Below are positions 12,510 to 22,314 of a stretch of DNA of 62,153 nucleotides, one piece after another. Source of the stretch: Saksenaea vasiformis B4078 (Eukaryota; Mucoromycota; Mucoromycetes; Mucorales; Saksenaeaceae); contig JNDT01002389.1 of assembly GCA_000697055.1 (NCBI GenBank), positions 1-62,153 on the forward strand, written 5' to 3'. The notes under the pieces were generated by a model. The model ran no database searches. It saw nothing but the letters and a program-made list of their open reading frames with translations, and was not told the DNA's origin. Positions within the stretch are counted from its first letter, which is position 1. Every line of letters begins with the position of its first letter. Both the position numbers and the translations under genes were made by a program.

Positions 12510-13204
12510 ATGGTACGTAGGCTCCCATCCATCCATCTATAGACGAACGGAATACGATGGATAAAATCAAAAAATACACTCACGACGTCGCTAACTATCG
12601 CCCTCGTCCCGTGCGGCTTTTTCTTTTAGGCTGATCAAGCACAGCAGACCCAACGTAAGCGTACGTTCCGCAAATTCACCTACCGTGGTGTCGATCTCGA
12701 CCAGTTGTTGGACTTGTCGTCCGAACAGGTAAACAGCATTAGAATTCCCAAGCGACCTTAAGCGCGTGAAATAAACCGATCGTTTTGTGGAAAAATCAAA
12801 TAGTTCATGGAGCTTGTTCACTGCCGCGCTCGCAGAAGATTCCAGCGCGGTTTGAAGCGCAAGCCTATGGGTCTTATCAAGAAGCTCCGCAAGGCAAAGA
12901 AGGAGGCTGCTGCTGACGAGAAGCCCGCCACCGTCAAGACTCACCTCCGTAACATGATCATTGTTCCCGAGATGATTGGTTCCGTCGTCGGTATCCACAA
13001 CGGTAAGACCTTCAACCAGGTCGAAATCAAGCCTGAGATGGTCGGCCACTATCTTGCCGAATTCTCGTAAGTAGTTGATATCCCAAGGGGCTAGCAGCAA
13101 TCATCTCATATTTTGCGTTTCATAGCATCACCTACAAGCCCGTTAGACACGGTCGCCCCGGTATTGGTGCCACCCACTCTTCCAGATTCGTGCCCCTCAA
13201 ATAA
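12510..13204 (+). CDS. RPS15: 40S ribosomal protein uS19 (S15), 147 aa
   Basis: Four exons: 12510-12512, 12630-12728, 12804-13066, 13126-13204. Exon 1 codes only the start methionine, with intron 1 (GTACGT...TTTTAG) directly after the ATG. The protein shows the eukaryotic S15 hallmarks: [17 protein letters not shown] near residue 15, a basic [16 protein letters not shown] helix, then [21 protein letters not shown], which is the conserved S19 core that lies in the small-subunit head. The C-terminus [17 protein letters not shown] is typical. Length matches the family (142-152). It is cytosolic and structural. Confidence 0.97.
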
Positions 13205-15111
13205 GACAGCATTATTCTTTCCTTACTTTTTTATTGTTTTGCAACAATGGGAAAAGATAATGGTATAATCGTGTTCTTTCGTACATAAAAAAAAAGAGCC
13301 TGGGCTGCATGGCACATGTGATGAGTGTATAAACAGTGGATTGGTTTGGCGTTTTCGTACCCACAATAAGTCTAGGTTATAAGGAGTCTATCTAATGAGA
13401 AGGAATTTATGGGTGTTTTCGTATAACTTGGCATTATCTCCAAATAAAACCATACGTTACATACGCTATAGTTTCTTTTACGGTAATGCAACGCTGCGAC
13501 TCGCACGCCATATGTTTTCCATATTATGTTTGAGTTAGTGATAGGGCCCCTTCGTTCTCACGTAAAGACGATCCAGGTAAATGGGGTGCGATCTGTACTC
13601 AGGAGGTCATTGATCGTTTTTTCTTTTTTTTTCTTTTTTTTTTTTTCCTTTGGCTCTTCAGCCAACATCCCGGATGTTGTCACACCATCCCTCATCTTGT
13701 ACAATAAATCATCAGATATTGTATCGCTTTAGATCCCCCTGCAGCGCGTTTCAATTGACTAAATCCACTCCTTCACCTACCCCATTCATCATGGTGCGGG
13801 GTACGGCCGTGGAGATACTCTTCGGGGCAAAGTAATAACGTCCCAACTACTATTCCGTTCACGTAACTATGAATGCTACACTATACAGATGCTAGTACAC
13901 CGGGAGGACGTGTGATATAAGTAAAGCAGGAGTTTGTGGTTAATTCATGTACTAATGACCATATGTTTGCTTGGTCCTTAGCTCAAACTTGATTTGGTGA
14001 GCGGCGTGCGTCGACTAGGATTGCAGATTCGCGCTAAGAAACATCACAGAAGCGTTTTACTTCGTGCATACTAATATAGGGATAGAAATGATAGCGACAC
14101 GGATCGATGCAGAAGTCAAAGTTATAGATTGTGGAAAAGCATTTTCTTTTCCTTATCTACGTTCTTGCCACCGATTTCTCTCGATAGTTTCACAGCGTAT
14201 TGCTTCATGTTTACTTTTTGCTTCAACCGCACACCAACTATTCGGGATAGCTCGGTTTTCAAGTCGTACAACTATCGTTGGGCTTTATCATCTTATCACT
14301 AACGTGAACGAAACATAGCTAGAAGTTACATGAACTCATATATAGCCCCTTTGCATGATATTTCTGCCTTTCCTCTGTATGTGCTTCAATTCCGATTGTA
14401 GAATGATCCTACGGAATCAACCCTATGTTTACTGCGGATTAACTATTCATATGTAATTATCACGGACTCACTAAGTCGGTATAATCAACACGCTCCGTTG
14501 CTATATACATTTTTCTAACTGCCCTCTAGCCTTTCTGGAACAACCTTTCCGCTCTCTTCAAAGAATAGGTAATTGAAAGTCTAGAGTCAAAATAGCAAGC
14601 TCCCTAATCCGTCACTGACATAGTGAACATTTCAGAGATATTCTAGCACTATTTCCCATGCACTTTGTAGTTACTCTTTATTGAAATAGTGCGTGAGTTA
14701 GCCAACTACAGCTAACTCCCTGTCAATTCCTCTTTGGATGTTCTAGATAATCAATTCACGTACATAACGGAGCAATGATTAGGGGCTATCAAACTCAAAC
14801 ATTGGAATAAACAGCATTCGAGGGATGTGCTCTTCCCACGAAGAATTTCTCATTGGTTGCTAATTTTTTCTTTTTTTGGTAAAGACTATAGCTTGCGTTT
14901 AGCAGAGGCTTTTTTTCCATTGATCCAAATATGCATAGTAAATGGCCATTAGGATGAAAGGGAGACACGTGTCCCATCATGGAGTGAAAAAGTGCGGTCC
15001 GGAAAATCAGGCTCGGTGACGGCGAATCGAGTACAAGCTCCGCCTGCTTTTCGGGTTTGAGTTATAGGACAGTGATGGCCGGGGAAAGGTCTTGCTCTCT
15101 CTCTATTCATC
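13205..15111. other. intergenic, 1.9 kb, no supported gene
   Basis: The stretch is AT-rich and has no recognisable gene. Around 13940-14010 a weak match (CTTAGCTCAAACTTG) to the tail of the dispersed repeat described below may be a decayed fifth copy. The last 100 bases contain a CTCTCTCTCT tract just before the RPS25 ATG. Confidence 0.45.
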
Positions 15112-15908
15112 ATGGTGAGTTAACGAGCATCCGTACGACGAAAGGGACATGGAAGGAAGAGGATGGATGGATGCGTTAGATTCAATGGATCGGACCAGAA
15201 GCAACCAAAAAGAGACCTTGTACAGCCTGTGGAAGGAAGGAATGAGGGTATCCAGTCGATTCGTACGCGGAACACATGGAGACTGCCACCACCGATTACC
15301 ATTTTCTGTGGTTATATTACATTTACTGCACTACAATGATGACACAGATGTGCGCACATATCCACGATCCTTCCATGCGTTCCTTTTTGTCGTCTTATCA
15401 ATGGAAGATCTTCCTTTTGCTAAACCATTTCACGTAGGCTAAGAAGGACGTTGCTGCCAAGCCTAGCTCTTCCTCTGGAGGAAAGAAGGCCAAGAAGGCA
15501 AGTAGTGTATAGAGTATAAAAGAATAGATGAACTGACAGGATTACTCGGCGCGTTTATAGAAGTGGTCTGCCAAGAAGGTCAAGGACAAGGCCAACAACA
15601 TGGTTGTCCTCGACAAGCCCACTTATGAGCGTCTGTTCAAGGAAGTCCCCACCTACAAGCTCATCTCCCAATCCGTATTGGTTGACCGTCTTCGTTTGAA
15701 CGGTTCCCTTGCTCGTGTCGCCATCCGTGAGCTTGAGGCTCAGGGTTTGATCAAGCCCATCTCTCGCCACGCCAGCCAGGTCATCTACAGTAAGTTTTTT
15801 CTTTTTTGGTTTACCAACGCGGTGATGGATATCTGACCGGGCATTTTTAATAATCTAGCTCGCGCTACCGGTGACGAGAAGAAGGGCTCTGTGTCTGACG
15901 ACGAGTAA
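15112..15908 (+). CDS. RPS25: 40S ribosomal protein eS25, 113 aa
   Basis: Four exons: 15112-15114, 15438-15497, 15561-15789, 15859-15908. Exon 1 is again only the ATG, followed by a 323-base intron. The lysine-rich N-terminus continues across intron 2 as KKAKK/KWSAKK, the expected S25 sequence. This requires a GC donor (AG|GCAAGT at 15498) instead of GT. The core VVLDKPTYERLFKEVPTYKL and the GSLARVAIRELEAQGLIKPI segment are the conserved winged-helix-like fold of S25. The length fits the family. It lies in the small-subunit head. Same strand as RPS15, 1.9 kb apart. Confidence 0.96.
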
Positions 15909-16776
15909 GAGAAGAAAAATCAATAAAAGAAAAGGGTCAGTTTTTTGGGCTTTCTTTGATAATAAACAGGGGGACCCGTCAAAAAGCGCGAGTTTTCTTT
16001 TCAGTCTTAACTGTTTGTTGAACAATTTTCTACGCTACTCTAAACAAATTATGCGTCCATGAAGAGCTAAGTTTGCGCGAGAGAAAAATAAAATGTACGG
16101 TCTTTAGTTAATGAGTTGGCAACAAAATCATACTTTTTTACTTACATCAACTTGACACTTAGTGGACACACAATTTATTAGAGCAGCATAAAAGATTGTT
16201 CACGGTTAGTTAATGGATGATGCTTTGATGTCAGTTTACTTACTCCGAGGGTATTCCCGTTCTGGACGGGGGTCCGCCCCCCACCCTGGCCGGGTGGGAG
16301 CGACGTGAGGTGAGAGTCTGGCCGAGTTTGCCAGTGGTAAAGCACTGCAGAGGACTTGAAGCGATGCAGCATCTGGCGAGATCCTGTTGTGGAAAACAAA
16401 TGACACTGCAAAGGACCACATTTATTTACCTGGTGGTGAACATGGAGCTACACGACAGCCGAGATGATTCGAGACAGGGGTCATGCAGGCTAAACAATGG
16501 ATAAAAAGACATGAATGATCCTGTATACGTAGCGAAGAATTGACATCCTTACGGTGATGCTTTTTTAAAAGAACAGAGCCGAAGAAAAAAAAAGGATTCA
16601 TGCGTCCCTTTAAATACAGATCATTTACGCGTTCCGATTGGTGCGTTAGGGAATCTATTAATGGACTTTTGATTTAGAAGTAAAGGTATTTGCTTCCCTG
16701 CGCAAAGATATACTGCTCAGCGCAGGATTGAGTTGGTGTCGATGCAAAGTAATGTTTGAATGATGGAAACGTGTTT
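15909..16776. other. intergenic between RPS25 and the MoaC-type gene
   Basis: About 550 bases of this interval are occupied by copy A of the dispersed repeat. The remaining DNA (16566-16776) should hold the 3' ends of two convergent genes, and nothing else is visible. Confidence 0.6.
16015..16565 (-). repeat. dispersed repeat, copy A
   Basis: Read on the minus strand this matches copies B and D: the GGCTGCATGACC-type block (plus-strand 16479-16495), a GATGCATCGCTTCAAGTCC-type block (16345-16380), hairpins (16280-16298; 16256-16270), the GGGAATACCC box, ATGCTGCTC, and a tail CGCAAACTTAGCTCTTC...GAGTAGCGTA. The intron-like part has a GTAAGT donor but a decayed acceptor. Edges are approximate. 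Confidence 0.75.
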
Positions 16777-17328
16777 TCAGTCTTTATTCTTTTGCCATTT
16801 CCAAGATCCGCTCTTACCACCTGTCTTTTCGACAAGGTGAATACCATCAATTGTCATGTGTTTACTTGCAGCTTTGCACATATCGTACACCGTCAATAAT
16901 GCAACACTTGTCGCCGTCAGCGCCTCCATTTCCACGCCCGTTTTACCAGTCGTTTGTACCACTGATTCACATTCAACGCTTTGATGGTTATCATTCATCG
17001 ATAATTTCACGTCGATAGACCCGAGCAGCAGTGGATGGCATAACGGAATGAGCTGACTTGTTGCTTTCGCTGCCTGTATGCCTGCTATCTGAGCCACACT
17101 CAGTACATTGCCTTTAGCCGTCTGCATTTCGTTCTTCTTCAGCAAGCCGTAAGCATCGCCGGGAATCAGAATGCGACCAATAGCTCGTGCCTCGCGATGC
17201 GTGTCATTCTTTTGCGTGACTGAAACCATCTTCGCTTCACCCGTCTCAGGATCTGTATGTGTCAAATGCCGCGCACCGTGATTAGTACTGTAAAGACGAA
17301 GTAGTGATGAACGGTGCCAGCATTGCAT
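16777..17328 (-). CDS. moaC: cyclic pyranopterin monophosphate synthase (MoaC/MOCS1B type), 183 aa
   Basis: A single exon. It converts the 3',8-cyclo-GTP made by the MoaA-type partner to cyclic pyranopterin monophosphate, the first molybdenum cofactor intermediate. MoaC signatures are present: LTHTDPETGEAKMVSV at the N-terminus, GNVLSVAQIAGIQAAKATS, LIPLCHPLL, TGKTGVEMEALTA, VYDMCKAASK and GGKSGSW at the end. The first about 20 residues (Arg, Ser, Leu, no acid) look like a mitochondrial presequence, which fits the place of this step in eukaryotes. In animals and many fungi this domain is fused to MoaA; here it stands alone 355 bases after it. A splice-acceptor-like TTCTAG lies two bases before the ATG. 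Confidence 0.93.
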   Translation of the reverse strand: MQCWHRSSLLRLYSTNHGARHLTHTDPETGEAKMVSVTQKNDTHREARAIGRILIPGDAYGLLKKNEMQTAKGNVLSVAQIAGIQAAKATSQLIPLCHPLLLGSIDVKLSMNDNHQSVECESVVQTTGKTGVEMEALTATSVALLTVYDMCKAASKHMTIDGIHLVEKTGGKSGSWKWQKNKD

Positions 17329-17683
17329 CTCTAGAACATAAGAAACGTCAACTTTTGTTTACGAGCATGTCTGCCACACACGTCTTGCTCTGGGGAGTAA
17401 ACGGGAAACAACCATGATCAACTTATTCTGAATTACGCGCACACGCTTGTAGAACGTCCAGAAAGTGAAAGAAGGCTTGCGCCCCGCGCCTAGTACAGCT
17501 GTCTCTGGCGGACATGTTAATTTAACGTAGCGCTCAATGGAGTCGTAAATACAACGACCCTCTACGTAAGTAATAATAAACAGTACCGGGGGGAATCTTC
17601 TAGACTTTACTCTGTAGTGGAGCAAGTCTTGGCTTATTAAGGTACTAGCAAATAGAGAAATATATTATTCGATAATCTAAACG
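17329..17683. other. spacer between the two molybdenum cofactor genes
   Basis: It contains an open minus-strand stretch of about 88 codons (17359-17625) of unclear meaning. The TTCTAG acceptor-like motif just before the MoaC ATG suggests a 5' leader intron or read-through splicing from the upstream gene. Confidence 0.4.
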
Positions 17684-18394
17684 TCAGCCTCCGATTAGAA
17701 TCATCGGTCGGTTCTTTTGTGCAGCAAGTTCAAGCACGCCTGCGTGTTGTTTCTTCTTCCGCTTCACAGCTGCACCAATCACCTCGAGCAACTCTTCATC
17801 TGAACAACCCTTGCGCAGCAGATCTCGTAGGGATACCTCGGCGCTACCAAACAGACAGACTTTGATATTTCCGTCTGCCGTAATTCTTAGGCGATTACAT
17901 GTCCCACAAAAGTGATCAGTCATCGAAGTAATGAAGCCGAGTTTGCCACGATAACCAGGCACTTGGTACGCCTAGAACAAGGTCAATGAACAAATTGTAC
18001 AAATTTCAGACGAACTCACCTTCGTTGTATCGTTGGGATCGTCTTTCAACTTGTTGAGACGACCGTACATAGATTCAATGCGATGAATTAGCTCCTTGTA
18101 TGGTACGAGCTTGTCCTTGTTCCATCGGTTTCCTTTATCGAATGATGAGATGAATGTATTCAGAGAAATGAGTCATCTTACCGTCAAACGGCATGTATTC
18201 GATAAAGCGCACATTCACAGGATGGTCTTTGGTATAGGCCGCAAAATTAAGTATTTGATTGTCATTTGTTCCTCGTAGAACGACACAGTTAATCTTGACG
18301 TGAGGTACTCCTATCTTGACTGCTTCATCAATGGTATCCAGCACCCGTTCAAATCCTGAAACAATTACTAAGCCGTGCTATCGGGGTTGCCATC

Positions 18395-18428
<34 letters not shown>

Positions 18429-19073
18429 TTTGCGGCGTGTCATGATCTCAAACATATGGCGATCAAGAGTATCTAGGCTGATATTAAGCGAGTCGAGCCC
18501 GGCGTCCTTGATTTTTTCGAGTTTTCGCTTCAATGCAATGCCATTTGTAGTCATCCCAATGCTCTCAAGGCCTCGGGATTTCAGCTTTCCCAGTCCCTGG
18601 ATTATCTCGACAATGTCAGGCCGCACGGTCGGCTCACCCCCTGTCAAACGAATTTTCGTGACCCCTTGATCAACGAAAAGCTGGGCAAGATGAAGAATTT
18701 CCTCTGTTGTCAATAATTTCTCTTGAGGTGTCAATTCCACTCCTTCTTCGGGCATACAGTAAGTGCCTAAATATAGAGTCACTCATCTGAATGCCGTTGC
18801 ATAGTCTGTGACTCACATCGCAAGTTGCATCGCTCTGTAAGTGAAATACGCAGGTAGTTATGCTGGCGTGAGAATGTATCTGTCAAGTACTTTGAAACTG
18901 CAGGAGCCTGTAAAGATAATAAGAACGATTGTTCAATGATCAACCATGCATTGCGTCTGTTCTACCTGATCCCTTGCTATGGTGGCATTCCGTCGGATCT
19001 AAATGCCTCTCGGTTAGCGTACAATGGTTTTAGCCTGGAATGACCTTTTTCTTCTTCTTCTTCTTCTTCTTCT

Positions 19074-19129
<56 letters not shown>

Positions 19130-19185
19130 TGAGTGGCGTATAGTGTAGAAAATGATAAAGTAGCAAACTTCAACCTGGGAAGCAT
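17684..19185 (-). CDS. moaA: GTP 3',8-cyclase, radical SAM (MoaA/MOCS1A type), 364 aa
   Basis: Seven exons join in frame: 19129-19185, 18966-18998, 18817-18907, 18428-18766, 18182-18355, 18020-18132, 17684-17971. The product cyclises GTP to 3',8-cyclo-GTP. Exon 3-4 splicing creates the radical SAM motif ERCNLRCTYC (first Fe-S cluster, CxxxCxxC). [13 protein letters not shown] and ITTNG-like MTTNG follow. Near the C-terminus [23 protein letters not shown] supplies the second cluster cysteines. The protein ends in Gly-Gly, which is functionally important in MOCS1A. The N-terminus [13 protein letters not shown] is a likely mitochondrial presequence. Intron 1 holds a TTC/T51 tract and intron 4 an ATT repeat. 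Confidence 0.95.
18395..18426. repeat. ATT microsatellite in an intron
   Basis: About ten ATT units lie in intron 4 of the MoaA-type gene, right next to its donor. Confidence 0.85.
19046..19126. repeat. TTC repeat followed by about 51 T
   Basis: On the plus strand nine or so TTC units run into an unbroken T tract of about 51 bases that ends one base before the donor of intron 1 of the MoaA-type gene. It is transcribed as poly(A) within the intron. Such a run is also prone to assembly error. Confidence 0.85.
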
Positions 19186-19540
19186 AACGGATCGAAAGAA
19201 GTGTACAAGACTTCTTTTTTTTTTGCTACCATTATAAAAGGGCTGAGTGATTTAAACTACCGTTGTCCCACGGTTGGTGTCGCTGCAGAACATTTTTCCT
19301 GTAGTTCGGCAGACAGCGGAAAACCATTGCAAGTCATAATACATTGAATGGAGTTCTCCAAGAAGTGGTTCGCACGGTCCACATCTGGTCATCGCCGTTC
19401 CCGGACCTGCTTGTGATACATAGCTAAACCTCCAAAAAAAAAAGAACTTTATTTTTCAAATGTATCGTTTCTAAGCAATATGACGGAAAGGTCACTAGCA
19501 ATGAAGGATAGCTTTCTGAATGTTGTTGACCTGCTCACGC
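19186..19540. other. intergenic spacer
   Basis: The spacer between two minus-strand genes holds the promoter of the MoaA-type gene and the 3' end of the deacetylase gene. Two T/A runs are present. Nothing else is visible. Confidence 0.5.
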
Positions 19541-20901
19541 CTAATTCAAGTAGCCAAGAAGTACTTGCCCCACCAAATCACCCAGTTTCGAAACATTGTA
19601 GCCTCCTTCTTGGACGAAGAGTACGGGTCGCTCTTTGCAGCTTGCCGCCGTCTTAAATAAAGCGCCTATCTTCCGATATGTTTCCATTTCCTTGATCTGC
19701 ATACCCGCGATGGGATCCTCGTGCCAAGTGTCTAGTCCGAGAGAACATAGAACAATGTCTGCCCCAAATTCAACGACAGCGGTCCTGTGAAGCACCTCTG
19801 CAAGCGCACTTTGATACATTTCGTCGGTGGTAGCCTTGGACAAGGGAACATTAACGTTGTAGCCGACACCAGCGCCGATTCCAACTTCAGCCTCGCTACC
19901 GGTGAAATACGGGAAATCTGGCATACAATGCAAGGAGATGTACATTACAGTAGGGTCGTCGTAGAAGATGGATTGTGTTCCGTTACCACTACATGCAGCT
20001 TTCCATCAGTTTCTTTCTTGCAAAATAGATGGCCACTCAACTGATGGTAATCAACGTCGACAATCAGTATCTTTTTTTTCCGTCCTTGCGGCTCCGGCAG
20101 TTCGCCGTTTTCTTGAAGAAGGTTCATGTCTTGAAGCGAGTAGTTCTGCAAGAACCGAGCGGCCACAGCAACATTGTTGATAAAACAAAACCCTAGCCGT
20201 CGATGTTTGCTCTAAAGCATTTTCCCTATGGCACCCAGCATCTTACCTCCAGCAACATCCTGTGTTGCATGGTGTCCTGGCGGTCGGCACGTTGCGTACA
20301 CACCGTTTGATTGTTTACTCGTCTCCCATTGCAGCAACAGTTGATGTGCAGCCGTCAATACCACTTGCGCGGAACGATAGGCTGATTTCCATGTATCTAC
20401 ATAGTAATTCATGACAAAATGCATCTTAGCGAGTGAATCCACAAACTTCCCGTTTCTCACGTTCGGTGAAGACCGCGGACATGTCAAAAATGTACTGCCC
20501 ACACAAGGCATCCGCTGTTGCCTTTGCGTTAGTCTTCCACTGGTCCCCGAGGTTCCTTATCAAGGATGGATGGGCAAATGTCTGAGGCAGTACAGCACCC
20601 GGGTGATTCCCTCCTTCGACCCATACTTTATAGATTGTTTGCAAAAACTGTACAAAGTCCGGTTGATGCACGTCGAGAATTGGTCTGAGCGAATAGTCAC
20701 GAGGAGCGCTAACAACAAATTCGGGATGCTTGTCAATAAATGCCTTGATAGACTTCAGTCGTGCCGGCGATTCTAGTATGGGTATAGGTACGATGGATTG
20801 AGCGTATTTGATCCTGTACCTGGATGGGGAAGGAATTCTCCATGTCGCACTTGAGTCGGAGGGTCGTGTAAAAGACAGTCGTCGGAATAGATAACTTCCA
20901 T
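19541..20901 (-). CDS. acetylpolyamine aminohydrolase-like, HDAC superfamily, 380 aa
   Basis: Five exons: 20820-20901, 20461-20772, 20247-20396, 20042-20192, 19541-19988. The ATG at 20901 has an ideal context (ACCATGG). The start MEVIYSDDCLLHDP and the following GEFLPHPESPARL match acetylpolyamine aminohydrolases rather than classical HDACs. Catalytic features are intact: CRPPGHHA (paired His), DVDYHGNGTQ formed by splicing (zinc Asp/His), LGLDTWHEDP (zinc Asp) and EGGY. These are zinc enzymes that remove acetyl groups from polyamines or lysine. Two donors are unusual (GTTGAG and a 64-base intron with GTGAGA). Cytosolic location is likely, as no targeting signal is seen. Fungal orthologues may act on proteins, so the substrate is inferred. 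Confidence 0.88.
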
Positions 20902-22314
20902 GGTGTTGATGGTCATAGTGGAAAAGAGGCTAAAGATGATTTCAATCAAATAACGCACCCATTTTTATACAATGCCATTGATGTCATCTGACCGTGTACA
21001 GAGAGCGCCATTTAAACTGATAAAGTTGGACCAATAGCGCACCACAGCGATCTATCGGACAAACTGCAACATGGTTGTAAGGGGATCTAAAAGGAACACT
21101 ATCATGGTAACTTATTCTAGAAAGCCTAGCATGATCTAGGAGAGACTCGATACATTCGATACATTCGATACATTCGATGCATGAGGTGAAAAGAGAAGAT
21201 GGCATAAATTGTTACTCTTTTAATGCGTCGTTAAGATGTGACTACATTATGATAACATTTAATTGCTTGATAGTCTTGTAGCACAAAGCGTTAGAGTAAC
21301 TAGAACGGTAGCTTAGATGAGCGTGATGCCGAGACGTCAAATGCAAATATGCCGTTGCTTTATTGATTAGAAGGGATGAACGATTTCGTAAGCCTGCTAG
21401 CAACAGTACTGAAAATGCCTGCAGCTCCATAGTAAATGTGATTAGACTCGCTGTACTGATTATGTTATAGAACATTTTTGCATTGATTCTATTGCTAACG
21501 CTGGTAAGTGCGTGTACCATCTTATTGCGTACCTATACCAGTTTCACAGCAATGTCTAGCTATACAAAAGTTAACTCATTGATGAAACAGGCGGCCCAAC
21601 AGCAGTTTCTTCAAGTAATTCAGTGTTCTATGGGACCAATCCATTTGATTAGAGGATGTACACAGATCAAGCATTACGGGAAAAATCATCCCGAAAACCG
21701 ACATCTCCGTGATTGTTTCCATGAATACTTAAATATCGTTCCATGATACATCATGAAAGTTCGAGATCATGTTTTCCGTAGTGAAGTACGCGATGCAGCA
21801 CTTATTTTTCTCGTTCACCGATGGGATCCCGTATGAATTGGACTTCTTCCGTAGAAATCATAATATAAAATCCGTAGTAACGGTTATACGCGTTTGTAGC
21901 TGGAGCAGTTATAATCAATGGCTTAGTTACAAGGCAACGCTACGTCCGAGAATTTTCCTGAACATAAAAGGGCACATAGCTTCAAACGGGACCTGAAAAC
22001 CTTTTTGTCCGAAGCAATCCCTTAAACTGATACTATGAAAGCATTGTTTTCAAAAAAAAAACCTGGGTATTTATTTATTTAGCGAATGATTCCTATGAAG
22101 TAACTAAGGTTGGCCGTTATTCTTTAGCTTAAAGATATTCAAAGGGAAAGAATTGCATCTTCTGCCATTTCAGGTCCTCAGCCTTTTTTGGTAAATGCAC
22201 ATGACGTTGCGCTGACGGAGCCGGAAACGTGGTGTCAAAAGTTTTGAAGGGAAAGGTCGCCCTTTGACAGATCCCGAACGTAACCTCTTTCACATCGACG
22301 CGTAAGAATATAAT
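20902..22314. other. intergenic, 1.4 kb, no supported gene
   Basis: This is a divergent spacer between the deacetylase and CCT8 genes. A 10-bp direct repeat lies at 21146-21182. No coding frame with recognisable content is present. Confidence 0.5.
21146..21182. repeat. short tandem repeat, 10-bp unit
   Basis: ATTCGATACA is repeated about three and a half times in a row. Confidence 0.8.

Noticed and set aside
12591..13100. 169-codon open frame on the minus strand
   Set aside because: It is antisense to RPS15, whose exons, phases and protein match the family; the frame is open because of the codon bias of RPS15.
20212..20511. Minus-strand frame through the middle of the deacetylase that seemed to start a new gene
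   Set aside because: The first third is intron: splicing from 20461 to 20396 gives the expected continuous deacetylase sequence.
21146..21182. Possible CRISPR-like or regulatory repeat
   Set aside because: The units are directly adjacent, 10 bp, with no spacers; it is a short tandem repeat in a eukaryotic genome.
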